This document shows, piece by piece, positions 31,370 to 44,617 of a stretch of DNA of 64,000 nucleotides. The DNA comes from Aphelocoma coerulescens. Its lineage: Eukaryota > Chordata > Aves > Passeriformes > Corvidae. The stretch covers positions 10,720,001 through 10,784,000 of the forward strand of contig NC_091017.1 in the NCBI RefSeq assembly GCF_041296385.1, read 5' to 3'. The position numbers and the translations under genes were made by a program. How positions within the stretch are numbered: the stretch's first letter is position 1; the number at the start of each line of letters is the position of its first letter. The notes under the pieces were generated by a model. The model did not search any database, was not told the DNA's origin, and worked only from the letters and a program-made list of their open reading frames with translations.

Positions 31370-31890
31370 GGAACACAAGGAATATGCAGCATTGTGATTT
31401 TGGGGAGAGGATTGGAAGGGTAAAAGGTAGAGAACTTGTGGGTTGAGATAAAGAAAGTTTAACGGGAAAAGCAAAAGCCACACACACAAGCAAAGCAAAG
31501 AATTAATTCATGGCTTCCCATGGGCAGACAGGTGTTCAGCCATCTCCAGGAGAGAAGGGCCCCATCACAGAAAGATACCACCATCAGTCTAAATGTCCTC
31601 TCCTTCCTCCCCTCAATTTATATACTAAGCATGATGCCATAGGGTCTGGAATAGCCCTTTGGTCCCTTGGGCTCACTTTTACAGACTGTGTTCCCTCCTG
31701 TCTTTTCAAGCACCCCCAACTTCGTCACCAGTGTGGCAGCACAAAAAGCAGAAAAGGCCTTGGTTCTGTGCAAGCCCTGCTCAGCAATAACAAAAACATC
31801 TCTGTATTATCAACCCTGTGTTCAGCACAAATCCAAAACACAGCCTCATAGCAGCCACTGGGAAGAGCCCAACATTGTTCCAAGACACCG
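31370..31890 (-). mobile_element. Avian ERVL-type LTR on the minus strand
   Basis: Wording I recognise from a very common avian LTR: on the minus strand GTTTTGGATTTGTGCTGAAC, a TATA box GTATATAAATTGAGG near 31620, and TTAAACTTTCTTTATCTCAA near 31455 as the decayed polyA/R region. The U3 start is eroded, so borders are approximate. Confidence 0.55.
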
Positions 31891-34800
31891 TTCTTAGAAA
31901 TTGGTTAGAAAATAAGTGTGCAGTCTTAGAACTTTTCTGTAATAGTAAAATTGTGCCACTGCCTCTTTCTCCCCTGGCCTTATTTAAATACCACATCATA
32001 TTTTTTCTCATTTTAGTTGATTCAGATCTTTTTACTTTTCTCTAAGTCTCACCTGGAAAAGTGAGGCAGGTTTTATTATGATTTATAAAGCTTTAAAAAG
32101 ATTACAACCTAAAATCAAAAAATCTGATTTGATATTGTTGAACTAAACCTGAAGTAATGTAATCATGCAGAAGTTATGAGATAGGAATGTTATTAAATTC
32201 TCTACACTTTCTTCAGTAACTTATTTAATCATAAGAATTTTGGATGGCATGCTTTCTAAACTTCAGGTCTCTTCCAAAAGCTCTAGAATTCAGTTTTTCA
32301 CACATTGAAATTTCCTTTCTTCTTCAAATTAAGTTTTCTGCAATGTATTATTTTAATAATGGGAAAGTAAATATTACATTTAGTGTGCAACTTTGTTTCA
32401 TTTAATCTACAAAAAAAAAGGACAACATTTCCAAATCATACTAAACCAGTACTAAATTTTGTGTAGGGAACTTGCCCTGAGATACCTTCTACTGCCCATG
32501 GAGTTACAGAATCCACTCTTATTCACACACTCTCATGCCTATATTGCTTTTGAAAGTTTTTCTCAGAAGAATCCTTAACTGTGTACTCTAAAATAAAGCT
32601 TGTCAAATAGAATGGATATGAGCAGCAGAACAGGTCTCCTCCAACTGTCAGAACCACTGTAAATAGACCAAGCATGATGGTAAGAAAGTTTATTTTGGAA
32701 GTTTGGGGGGGGTGGTAAATAAAGACCAAAAAATTGTAACATTACTGTTTTTTTCTTTGTCTGAGGAAAGCTGATTTCTTCTAATGTCACTATACATCAG
32801 TCCTACTGAAGATGTCCTGCAGTTCTTCCACACTTCTACATGGAGTCCAATTTATTTTTCTCAAAAGATGTTTTATTCATGTATTGCTAGAGTGATGCAG
32901 TAGCACTGTTTTTTCTCATGCCAGCAACAGAAAATGAGGCTACCTCAAGACCTTGGCATATATCCTACTCTTCAGTCACATCCTAGCTTTTGTGGGAAGA
33001 ACCCTGGCTATGCAGACTGAAAAATAACTGCTGGTTACTCCAGCAGAATAACTGGATGACAGAGGAAAGATATAGTGACACAAAAACTTGTCATACCTTT
33101 GACACAAATATATATTCAAATAACAAGAATAGAGCAGAGGGCTTTATAACATTTACAGGAGTATTTTACAGAGAAGGTATCACTGACACAGCATTTGTCA
33201 ACTCCAATAAGATGTCAGTAGATAAGATACGTCAGTGCAGATACATGTGCATAGGAGTATTACACGGTCGAGGCACAATCACAGTATAATTGCCAAAATT
33301 ATATGCCACAGTAAAATTCCCCTTGGATGTTTGAGCCCTGAATCTTGCAGATTCCTTCTTACTCTGGTTAATCACAATTTCCTAACTTGGCTTGTGCTGA
33401 GGCCCTTAGCTAACTCTCTACTGACTTTCTTTACTAATGTCTCTAAACATAGTAAACACTAAACCAAAGATTTCCTCAATTTATCACCAACCCAAATACA
33501 AAGCTATAATAGTCTGAAACAAGCTTTGTTGGGTTTTGTTTAAATTGCAGAGCAAAAACATTTTGCTCCTGAATACTGGGGGTTTTTTCTTCACTAACCA
33601 CACTTTTTGCCTGTCAACATCTACTGGCTTTTTCTTCATACTGACAATTTGGCTTAAGCTTTAGAAATAGCAGGTTCTGGAAAACTATAAATGCTGAAGA
33701 GTTTTGGAGATGCTCTTGCCTCCTGTGATTACTCATATTTCCAGGGCTTGACATCCTCCTGTCCTGGAAGCTACATTTTCCCTTGGGGCACATTGGTATT
33801 TAGATTAGAAGATTTAGATATTAGAAATTCAGCATTTCTCAGCTGAATATTTTATCCTCTTTTCATAGAGCAGTGAGGGTGGACGAAGGCACTTTGGACC
33901 TGATAGTAATTTATCTGATAAGGAGCTGCGTGTTACTGCATCTTACAAGCCAGTGGAGTACCCTATTGCTATGGATGCACAGTTCAACTCTTCCCTTTGC
34001 TGTCATTATATCATGCAGTACATTTTAAAGGCATATTTTAAAAAACACACTGTGGAACTCAGGCATAGGTTCTGCAATCACAGGCTTTTCTACAAAGACT
34101 TATGCATGGTGATATTAACAGGCATTTTCATATTTACTTCAATCAGGTTTGTCTTTAGAGGGAGATGTTTAAATATTTCCTACACTTTTCATCATTGCTT
34201 CCAAGCAGACAATACTCTTCTCCTGTGGAATTTTCACAAAGAGATTAGAAGGGGAAATAAAAGGAATTCCAGCAGAGCAAGGTGATACCAACTTTTTAGG
34301 ATCATCTATATTTTTTCCATAACATTGTATAATATCTTAATTATTTCTGTAAAAGCTTCTGATCTACAAATCCTATAGACATCATCTGAAACAGCTCTGA
34401 GCTTTTCCCACCTATGTAGAAGATAGGGTAGAAAACAGAACATTTCCAGCTATGTTAATGAAATCTATCTTTCACCTTTAAGGTTTGTGTAAGTTGACAA
34501 AAGAAGGAAGAAATTAATTTTTTTGGGGAGGGGGTGGTTTTGGTTTTTCTTTCCCCTAATTTTGAGCTTTTACTGCAGGGAGACACATTAGTTTCCAATT
34601 ATTTTTCCTACATTTTTCAAACAGTGGAGGGCTCAAGCTATTCTGCAGCTCAGTAGGCACTTTGCTGGAGTCACACAATTAAAAAGTTTTGATCAGCTCT
34701 CTGCCAGGATGTAAAAGATAAGCAGCTCAGTCAGGCAGCCACGGGATCAGCACAGAGACAGGAGTGCATCTGCACCTCTACGATAGTACTTGTGACTGAG

Positions 34801-37800
34801 AGTCCAAAAAGTCCAGTCCACTCCTGTGTCATGTCCTGAAGCACCTTTCTTCCACCCCAGCTCTGATGGGACAACTGGGACTTAGTTGGCTATTCCCATG
34901 GGGTACCTCCAGATGTTTTCATACAGCAGATAACTACAGGTTGTATCAACATACTAGTATAGAAATTCCTCTAAGGTGAGAATTACCATAAAATGGAAGA
35001 AATATTGTATCTGTGACTAGTTAATTACAATCTGAGCATGGCCTTGTATTAACCACTTACTACTCTTACACAGTAAAAACTTTATGCCATATATTTGCGT
35101 AGTAAATTTCACAGTCACTTAAAAGTAAACTCAGTCCAAAACTGGTAAGGCAAATGTATGGAGTATTTGAATCACAATAATTATATTTTCATAAGTAGAA
35201 CACACATTCTACCTGATATTTTACTTACCAGATTTCCTGATCTGCACAAGGATTTCAGAAATGAAGATGCATCTGTATGTTCTTTTTACTGACTGTCCCA
35301 AGCTCCAGCTTATTGGACTTTAATTAAGAATAAACCAAGACATTTTCCAGTTAGAGTAAAGCATTCTTTTTTTTCCACGCCCCAACTCACACTTATGGTT
35401 ATCTGGCCTTATAAAGCAGATATCACCTGAAATATAAATATAATATAGATATGTGATCCAGTGTAAAAATATCATGTGTGAAATAGTAAACTACCTTCCC
35501 AAAAATTCCATGATGAACTGAGTACAGAATGTGTATATTTCTTTGAACATGAAATCCCTTTTATTGCCTCACATCAAGGGAAAGAAAAGCCTTCCTAGGA
35601 GGGAGGGGTTTTGATACAGACAAGAGAAAATAGGTGGGTATTTTACGTGACTAATTGGTTTCATTTAGTTTTGAAATACATTCCTATTTTTATAAAACAA
35701 GTGCAAATAATCCTGGTACACAAATAATAAAACATATAGAGTTTAGTAAAACAATATCTTCTTACACAGACATTTTTTAAAGACTAAAAGGTCCAGAAAT
35801 TCAAATATTCCTCCTCACTGTCTGGGTCTCTGCAGCTACATGCCTCTGCAGCAATACTGAGTTCTAAAGAAACTTAGTGGAAGATTTTCCAAAAGGCAAG
35901 GTGCCCAGGACCTACACATCTGTACCAGAATGGCAGGTTTCAGAGCTGCTCATTAATTGCCTGTTTTCTGAGGGCAGGGTTATTAAATACCAAATTGAAA
36001 TGCTCTTGTAAAGTTACACTGGACCAAACTCATACTATAATTTTTAAACAGGAGAGCAACAACCTTCTGAAAATTACTATATCCTTTGTCCTACCCCCAA
36101 TGTCACTTATTTTTCACCACAAAGCTTCTATGAAGGTGTATACGAACTCAGCTTGAAGCTGCTGTTGGACTTCTGCATAGCAAGATGCTTCCCACCAATT
36201 TGTCCCATGAGGAACTCCACAGACTGGCTTTGAATGTGCTAGGTTCAACTTATCAAATGTACTTGTTTTACTGAAGGTTATTTGTCCCTGCTGTGAATGA
36301 ATAATGTATAATAAAGTAGATTACAAAAAACTGTTAAAATTAAACCACATATGTCTGTTGTAGACACAGTATTTAAACTGCTGCGCAGATTGGGAATTCT
36401 CTAGTGATAGCTGCAGCTTTATTGCCCACTGAAAGCTTTGAAATAGAAACTAAGTCTTTTAAACTGGCAACAATTTTCAAAGGCCCAACAAATTGCTTTT
36501 ATGATTAATGATTAATTTGAATACTCAGGGGTAAATTCCCCAAGCATTTTGGACTGAAAAAAAAAATCTTATTCTCAATACAGTTGCTCTGTAATGATGT
36601 AATTAAAAACTTACCACTTTGCATCCAGGGATATTCATAATTTGGCTCAAAACTGATGTGCAAACACTAAAGAGTTTGCTAGCAATATAATTCCCTAGGA
36701 AAACTAGAAGAGTTTGATTGTTTCAGGAAAAAAAAACTGCGGCACATTGAGTACCAAATTACTAAGGTTTACTTAATCATGGATTTCAAATAAGTACATA
36801 CTGAACAGATTTATTGATTCTCAAAACAGTTATCACTCTTACTCTTTAGCCAAAAAAAGGTCAGAATACATTAAAGGATTGGTTAATAATGTTAGTACAG
36901 GAATACTCCTGGGGAATCTTCTTGTCTTTTCAGTACACACATTAACATTTGCTTGGATTATAGTAATAAAGGGAATCAGCCAAGGAAAACTTCCAGTGTC
37001 AAAGATGTTTGCCCTGAATGCTCATCATGAATGTGCTCTGTTGAGCCCTTAGACTGCTGCTTTGGCCCCATATAGTATTTTAATTAACATATTTTTCTAT
37101 TTCAAGTTATTGCCTCAGCTGCAAGTTTCCAAGAGTGCTCCTATGATGCAGATTCTCCTCCCACCTTCCTCTTGGAACAGAGAGGCTGTTACCTCATGGC
37201 CTTTGCTGACAGCTCTACAGATTCACCACTAGCAACAAAACAAACAAACAAACAAACAAACAAACAAAAAAAACCAAAGCACAAAAAATCCCCAAGCAGA
37301 ACACAAACAAACAAAACAAAAAACCCCCACCTTTCTCAGAGTTCAAACATCATCTACCTACTTCACAGTTTACTTGAGGGGTTCCCAGTATTATTGGACA
37401 AAGCCCTGACAAAACCACAAAACACCCATCATCACTTACCCTTAAACTTTTAATTGGAAATTTAACTGAAAGCTTGTGACCATTTATTCTGTCTTATTTG
37501 AAAATTAAGCACTTGAAGAGCATCATCCTACTCATGGGTCCTACAGATGAAGCAAAGTTTTTTCCAACTCTAAACCAGGCACACACTTTACTAGTACAAA
37601 ACAAAGGCTTTTCACAGGTGTTCCCTGCTAGGAGACAGTGACAGCAAGCACATGCAGCTGCTTTCTCAGCAGCACTAAACTTCAGCAAACTACAACCATT
37701 AAAAACAAGGAGGAACATAAGGAATATTCTGATTCTCAGCCTGAATTTCCACATCTGCTACTTCTTACTGCTATTTCTAGGTTTTGACCAGAGAGAGTCT

Positions 37801-40050
37801 AAAGCATGCAAAAAAACCCCAAGGTAATACTGCCATGAGATTTGAAGATCTTGAATGTCAATGATTTGTGACTGTGCTTGACGACAAGTATAGATTTTTC
37901 CATTATAATCTGAAGTAAAAGGACCATTTTTATACTAATTTCAGCCAAATAAAAACCTAATTTATTTGGGAACATAACTTACTAGCAAAAAAGAAATGAC
38001 TTACTAATTACCCAGAAGAGAGTGGTTTTGGCTGAGACCTCTCAACTTGCCAAGTTTTGCATGAATATTCTGGTTATCTTATCCATAGACTGCTATTTAA
38101 AAACCAGTCTAGGTTTAAGCTCACACTGATTCTGTGCTATCTGATTACCAATTTTGCTACACTACCCTGCCATCAATGTAGCTAAGGAAATAAAATGTAT
38201 TGCTGCCTCTATGAAATGGATTCTAGGGATTGGTTGAAATGCATTAACTATGAAAACATTAAATACCATAAATTTTAGACACAAGATGCTACCTCCAGAG
38301 GTCCCAAATCACAAACTCCTTAGTACATTAAGGAACAATCAATTTCATGTTCTCAAGGTTTGCGAACTGAGCCATAAACTTCTAAAACAGAGAACAGTAA
38401 ACACCATACCTCTGAAAATGATCACAGTGTGCTGTTTATAACATTGCAGTCAAATCACTTGGCTTGGTTTTAATCCCATTGGACAGATGAGGAGGGAGCC
38501 AAGGTTGAGAGAGAGAATAGCTGAGATGGTCATTTACTTCATGAAGATTTCCTTGCAAAAAAGAAATTGAAGGGAAGTTCAGGGGTACCTTTTTTGAGCA
38601 TTGTACATCATCTTCTTAGACCTTGAAGTCTAAGAAAGCTTAACTGGTTTCTGCAAGCATGTCTCATTGTTTATCTTGTTATGATCTCTGCCTAGTGATG
38701 GGGCTCCTACAAATACAAGCTGGTAAACATACTGATGGTGAAGGATATCCCTGGCAAGCTCACCCTAAGCTTTCTTGGTGGGGAGTAGTTGGCAGAATAA
38801 AAATAAAATTTGATGGGAGTAAGACAAAAACTGTGACAACATATTTGCCTTCTAGGAAAGCACAAGCTAGCAACAGCTATCTCGTGAACTGATGTCCTAC
38901 ATACACTTATGTATCTACACCAAAGGGTATAAAAAATAACTCACTGCGTACCTAAGAGGAGCACCAGACCTTCCTGACAGATGGGATCCTGGCTGGGAAC
39001 ACCTGACAAAATCCAGCCTCAGGGATGCAGATCTTTAAGTAAGACTTTTCCATTATTGGTTAGCCCCACTCCTGGAAACAGTTCGGTCACAAGTCACAAA
39101 TTTACAGGTATATAATAGTAAATGTTCATAAGTAAATACCTTCTTCAGACTTGGGACTTTGTAATAACTTGTGATGTACATATATTTACTTTACTCATGT
39201 CATCTGTGTACTTGCTTTCCTAGTGGTAATTTTGTGGTGACTTAAGCTATTTGTGCATATATAATTGGGGGTTTTATATATAAAAAAACACTATATAACT
39301 TAATGATCTTCACATACCTGTTGGTTGGTTAAGCCTCATAGGTCACCACTGATCCCTTCCTACTACTTCCTACTTGATCTTAGATCATACTCAGCTATTA
39401 AAACTTTGCTAACAGTCCCATACAAACAGCAGACATCAAATGAAGCTGAGATTTAAGACCACAACCAAAATCTGCTCAGATCTCTGAACCTTCAGTGCTC
39501 AGTTCTACAGACTTCAAACTAAAATGACCTTTGGTGAGCTTCCCTTTGAAAAAGTAGGGAAGATCTGGCCTTTATTTGATCTTCTTCTGTCTTCTTTTAA
39601 TTAACTTTTAGATAGGTCAGAGTCATCCCTTCAGTTCTGCAGTCAAATGTAGCAGTCAGAAAAGCAACCTGCTGTATCAGACAAATGTCACCATTAACCT
39701 TCTAGAGGAACAGAGTAGGTTCTGGATCTCTAATCCATAATTATCCATTTGATTCATGGATCAGTCCAAAAGTTGCCATGGTCTGCTGTCTTACCTTTGG
39801 TGTGTTACCCCCCCCAAACAGGCGTGTATGCTGTAACACATAACCACAGTGCATCCCACCTCACAGGTACTGTGGCCTAATAGTTTTCCTTCTACAACTA
39901 TTTTCCAGGTGTCTTCAGATGAATATGTGCTGGGAAAAAAATTATAGTGAGAATTAAGAAGGCAAAAACTAAGGAAATATTTTAAGATTTTTTTTTCTTC
40001 TCTCCAGTAAATGTTAAACAAAAAGGGTATCACTGGTTGGGGGAGGTGAC
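31891..40050. other. Long intergenic stretch without recognised genes
   Basis: About 8 kb of AT-rich sequence. I found no ORF with a recognisable domain, no RNA gene and no dated repeat apart from the microsatellite at 37236. It may contain conserved non-coding elements, which cannot be seen without alignment. Confidence 0.45.
37236..37325. repeat. (CAAA)n microsatellite and A-rich tail
   Basis: About eight CAAA/ACAA units at 37236-37270 followed by A-rich CACAAACAAAC sequence. Confidence 0.9.
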
Positions 40051-40054
40051 TCTA

Positions 40055-40275
40055 ACCTTCAGTTCTGCTGGGGCTCCACCTAGAGCACTGTGTCCAGCTC
40101 ACTGAAAAAGGTTGTCCAGAGAGTTGGTAGATGTCCCGTCTCTGGAAATATTCACAGTCACGTTGGACAGGGCTCTGTGCAACCTGTTCTAGAGGAAAAT
40201 GTCCCTGCTCACTGAAGGGAGGTTGACCTTTAAAGGTCCCTTCCAACCCAAAATCTTCTATTATTCTAATGTGGT
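40055..40275 (+). repeat. CR1 LINE 3' fragment, plus strand
   Basis: CTGGGGCTCCACCTAGAGCA, GTTGGACAGGGCTCTGTGCA and GGTCCCTTCCAACCCAAAAT are CR1 3' blocks in the sense orientation. Confidence 0.8.
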
Positions 40276-40279
40276 CAGA

Positions 40280-41645
40280 AACAACTTTTCAGTTTGCATA
40301 ATTCAATGTATTACTCTTCTGACTTCATGTCAAATGTTTCATGTGATGCTAGCTTGGTTGAGCAGAAAACTTCAGGTCAGCAAGCAATGACGTCAACAGA
40401 AGAGCCCATCTGTTTCAGATTACATATGAAATAAAGAGGTTGCAGGATCAAAGCCAAAACAGCCACATAGGTAAGGTCCTCAAGTATGGAATAATTACCT
40501 TGTCCTCCTGGCATGGGTCACATTTACCAGCTTACTTTATAAAGTTAGGATCTAATTAATCTAGAATTTAGCATAGATCTGTTATGAAATGACCAAATTT
40601 TTTTGAAAGAATGTAGGTCTCCAGTAACATATAACAGACATGTAGAGTGGGGAGAGAAATCCTACTTACACAGACCTCCTATAGCCAACTCTGACTCCGA
40701 GGGGCATGAAATTTCATCTGGATTCTTGGATATCAAATTGCTTTTGCAGGCTTGGAGTAATTCACTCTGCTACTTCTACTTTTCTTTGCTCATCTGAAAG
40801 ACATTTCCTTTTATGCTCATTCACTAACAGCATCTTGGAAATGCTTTTTACATGCACTTTTCTCTCATGCATGTTTTTTATTTTTCAGTGGTTTCACTCC
40901 ACATCCTGTGCTTCCATAAGTTTGGATTTATTGTTTATGTGATAAAGTTCCCAAAGTGACCTTGCATAGCTTAAATGCAGCTTCCTCACCTCCCATTATG
41001 TTCCTTTCCTCCAATATTTGGTACTTCACAATTCAACATGCCTATTTCACCAAGCCTCAGCAGCAAAAATAGTGCTTTTACTGGAAGGAAACTGAAATTC
41101 AGGAACAAAATAGTGCGTATCCATAGCAGCTTGAAGGCAGGACTTGTCTTACATAAGTGGAAAACCAGCACCAAGTTCTGGCATTCTTACTCCCAGTTAA
41201 CCCTTTAGCCACATTTCTGTCTCTTCTCATTTTAATTTTCTGTTTTAACATATTGCCTGTTCATATTTAAAACCCAGTAACAAGAAAAGTAAACACTGTC
41301 ATGTTTTCCTTTTGGCTCTCTGGCTATTTGCACTGGCAGTACATGTACATGTACCTTAAAATAGAAAAGATTTAGGACACCTGAAAATATAAGAGATTCT
41401 TACTGAACCTTCTGAACTTATGCTGACAGAGTGTCTCTAGTTCCTAAAAAAATATGTCATCTAGAGAGATTTATTCCAGTGCATTTGCAACCCTGCATAG
41501 TACGCAAGTAGGGATGACATGCAGAAAACCTCCTTTCAGGAGACGGGAGAAAGTGGTAACACTGCTTTTTGTGGTACTGGCATACGTGACACACAGAGAG
41601 ACAACATGGTGGGGCAGGTGTTGTCCCACTGGCTTTTTCACATGT
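40280..41645. other. No gene recognised
   Basis: AT-rich intergenic sequence. Confidence 0.5.
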
Positions 41646-41647
41646 TA

Positions 41648-42765
41648 AGGGGTTGGAATGGGTCTTAAAGACCATCTAGTCCCAACCTCTCTGCTATAGG
41701 CAGGGACACTTCCCACTAGATCATGTTGCTCAGATCCCCATCCAAACTGGCCTTGAACAATTACAGGGATGGGGCATCCACAGCTGCTCTGGGCAACCTG
41801 TGTGTCCTGGGGTGACGTTATGAAGCCGCTTTATTCCTTAACCGTCTGCTTAATGCCCAAGGACACTGCTTCTTTAAGATGGACCCGGGGGGCGGGGCCG
41901 GAACCACAGGACCCAGGTGTGGGTTGGTTCAATGGCTCAGCCCAATGGCTTGGGGCTCCGAGGTTTTGGCAGGGCTTGGGAGGGAGTGTGCCGGGAGCAC
42001 TGTGCTGCTTTTTTGGGTTTCTTTTGTGTTCCGGCTAGCAGGAAAAGGTTCTGTTGGTTTTTCTTGTTCTTTTTTCCCTTTCCTTCCCCTTGCCTCATTG
42101 CCTGCCTTCCCTCCTCACCAGTCCAGAGAGCCTGTGGGTTGGCCCCGGCAGGCCCACAGGGTGGCCCCGGCTGGTCCAAGACTGTGTCTCTGTTCCCTCT
42201 CCAGGCATTTGTTGTATTTTGAGGGTTTTTTTTCCCTGTTCTACCCTGTTTTTGTTTGGTGTTAATAAACAGTTTTGTTGTTTCCACTTTCACTTGCTGT
42301 GACCCACTTGTCTTATTGGTGGAGGAAAAGGGGAGGCCCTTTCCCCTTCAGAGGAGACACTCATTCCAGAGTGTTTCCTCCCGAAGTTTTGTCTCCAAAA
42401 CTGAGACACTGCCAGTGCCTCACCATTCTCACAGTAAAGAATTTCTTCCTAATATCCAACATAAATTTCCCCTCTTTCAATTTGTACCCATTACTCCTTG
42501 TCCTATCACTACAGTTCCTGATGAAGAATGCCTCTCCAGCTTCCCTGTAGCCCCTTCAAATACTGGAAAGTTGCTACAAGGTCTCCATGCAACCTTCTCT
42601 TCTCCAGGCTGAACAGTCCCAACTTTCTCAGCCTGTCCTTATAGGGGAGGTACTCCAGTCCTCTTAGGAACTTCAGGCCACCTCCTCCCACAGTTCCTTG
42701 TCCTTATGTGGGGACATACAGTTCCTACCAGAACTGTAGGCAGCATTCCAGTGGGGTGTCACAAG
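41648..42765 (-). repeat. CR1 LINE fragment, minus strand, split by an LTR
   Basis: Left part 41648-41802 (GGTTGGAATGGGTC to TGGGCAACCTGTG) and right part 42409-42765 (CTGCCAGTGCCTCACC onward) are contiguous in an intact CR1. The minus-strand frame at 42509-42691 encodes the C-terminal end of CR1 ORF2 ([19 protein letters not shown]), which matches the copy at 60880-60955. The middle is the inserted LTR at 41803-42408. Confidence 0.88.
41803..42408 (+). mobile_element. ERVL-class solo LTR (family X), copy 2, inside CR1
   Basis: 606 bp, TGTCCTGGGGTGACG to AAAACTGAGACA, with AATAAA near 42263. It lies in a CR1 copy. The left flank is CTGTG; the right flank CTGCC fits a decayed copy of the same 5 bp. 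GC-rich U3 includes GGGGGGCGGGGCC near 41888. Confidence 0.85.
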
Positions 42766-43079
42766 TGCATAGCAGAGAGGAAGAATGACCTCCTTTGACC
42801 TGCTGGCAATTGCATTTTATTTACATTCATTTATACCCATCTGATGAATAGAAATAACTCCAAAGACAAGAACTGAAAATTAGGAATGTCCCACTTGGAG
42901 CCTAGAGTTGAATAATATTAAGAGTAAAGTGGGGAAAAAGATGTACAAATAAAAGACCTGGATTAACCTTCTCACATGAGAGAAACAGCACAGTACCCAT
43001 TTGTGGCAAGTTTAAAACTTGGTTTGATGGGCAAGTTGCTGAACCAATGAAAAAGCTGATAACACCTCTACAATTTGTA
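42766..43079. other. No gene recognised
   Basis: AT-rich. The 5' LTR of the ERVL that follows should have been here but is not recognisable. Confidence 0.4.
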
Positions 43080-44109
43080 TATTTTAAGGCACGCAAGCAT
43101 GGGAATTGCCCTTTTTTGTTCTTGTTTTCCCCCAGGGGAGGAGGAGGGGTCTCCAGGCTCCATCACCGGAGCGGGCCTGGGACCCTCACCCTGGCACGGC
43201 AGCGCAGGCCAAGCTGCTGAGGAGAAAGCCACCCTGAAGCCATGAGTAGCCGCGCGGCTGGAAACACTCCGAATTGAGCCGGGACCGGGCGACCAAGATT
43301 TCATCTGAAGCCGCCTCAGCCCACACGAAGCCAAGGGGGCCAGCAAAGCCCTTCCACACAGCTGGCACAGCCCGCACTGAACCGAGAAAAACATTGGCAG
43401 CCGGTAATGAGAAACATGGCAAGTACTTTCCCCAATGCAGAGCCCAGACAAGACCAACTTTCTCCCAGGTCAGAGAGAGGGAAAGCTGAGATCACATGGG
43501 AGGAAGCTAATATGGCGACTCCAAGATCAGTTGTGAAGGAAGGGAAAGAGGGCGGAGGTACTTCCAGCGTCGGAGCTTAAATTCTCTTGCAAGCCATGGT
43601 AAGGACTGTAATATTACAAACTGTTTTTCTATAATTCCTTGAAGTACGTTGGGGGGGAATGCAGAAAATCCACGCACAGCTCGTGAAAAGGGCTCAACGC
43701 CAGAGCCCATAGATGTTGTGAAAGTATTTTAGAGATTAAAGAATAACGCCTTTGCTTTCAGGTTGGAATATCTTATCCTTAAAAAATTAAACCCCATGTT
43801 ATTTATGACCCATGATTAGCAGCTCTGAGAAGACTGCTAAACTGTGGGAGAGATTTCTTCACTGCAGCAGATACTGGTGAGGCTGTTGCCTGTGGAAGTT
43901 TGAACCATGCTGAAGAAGTTCGTAGAGAGCTATCTCTCATGGGGAGAATCCCACAGCCCAGCAGAAGAAACCCTTTCCCTTAAACATACAGGAAGACTCT
44001 TAAGAAATGAAACACTGATCAAACCCCATGTTTTGTTTTCCCTTGTGCAGGTTGATGAAACGGGGAAGGTACTGGGAGAGAAAGGTGTGGAGGAAAGATA
44101 ACTGTGCTG
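43080..44109 (+). other. ERVL leader region
   Basis: GC-rich at 43130-43500, then AT-richer. It carries potential donors such as CATGGTAAGG near 43597. I do not see the leucine-tRNA primer site typical of ERVL, so the true 5' end is probably lost. Confidence 0.45.
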
Positions 44110-44617
44110 AGACAATTTCTATGAGCAGCAAACCCCATGGAAGACCATAGAACAAGGGATCCAGTGCTTGAGAGAACTGGCGGTGGTAGAGATTGTCTTT
44201 CCAGATGACCTAACAATTAGGAGTCCAGACAGGGTAAAATGTACACCAGTGATGTGGCGAAAATCCATAGATCTTGGGCCACAAGAATACACTTCTGCTT
44301 TAGAAATTATTAAGAAGGATGACCAGGTTGAGACCGTGTAGGATATGGTGATGAAGCTCCGAGCATATGCAGATGCCATGCATGGCCCAACACATGAAAG
44401 AATGGCAGCTGTGGAAACATGTCTGCAGAAAGTGGAAGAGAAGATAGAGAAGAATCACCAGGAACTCAAGAAGGAGATTAAAGAGGGCCTTCTCCAAATC
44501 TCGGTGGTACAGATCAGAGATCTGTCACCAGACGCAGACATCCCCCAGAGAAAGAGAGAAGGTACATCCCAAGAGGTGAGTTGTGGTTCTTCCTGTGTGA
44601 TAGTGGGGAAAACATGA
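44110..44617 (+). pseudogene. gag: ERVL gag remnant
   Basis: One frame reads a Gag-like segment (PWKTIEQGIQCLRELAVVEI and a VMWRKSIDLGP piece), a TAG at 44338-44340, then a coiled-coil region rich in glutamate and lysine (VEEKIEKNHQELKKEIKEG) from 44345. The N-terminus and capsid are incomplete. The arrangement resembles ERVL Gag, which has a coiled coil near its N-terminal part. Confidence 0.6.

Noticed and set aside
37172..37453. Lysine/threonine/asparagine-rich ORF
   Set aside because: It is a translation of the CAAA microsatellite and its A-rich tail.
42509..42691. Minus-strand ORF as a possible host gene
   Set aside because: It is the C-terminal end of CR1 ORF2, matching the CR1 copy at about 60880-60955.
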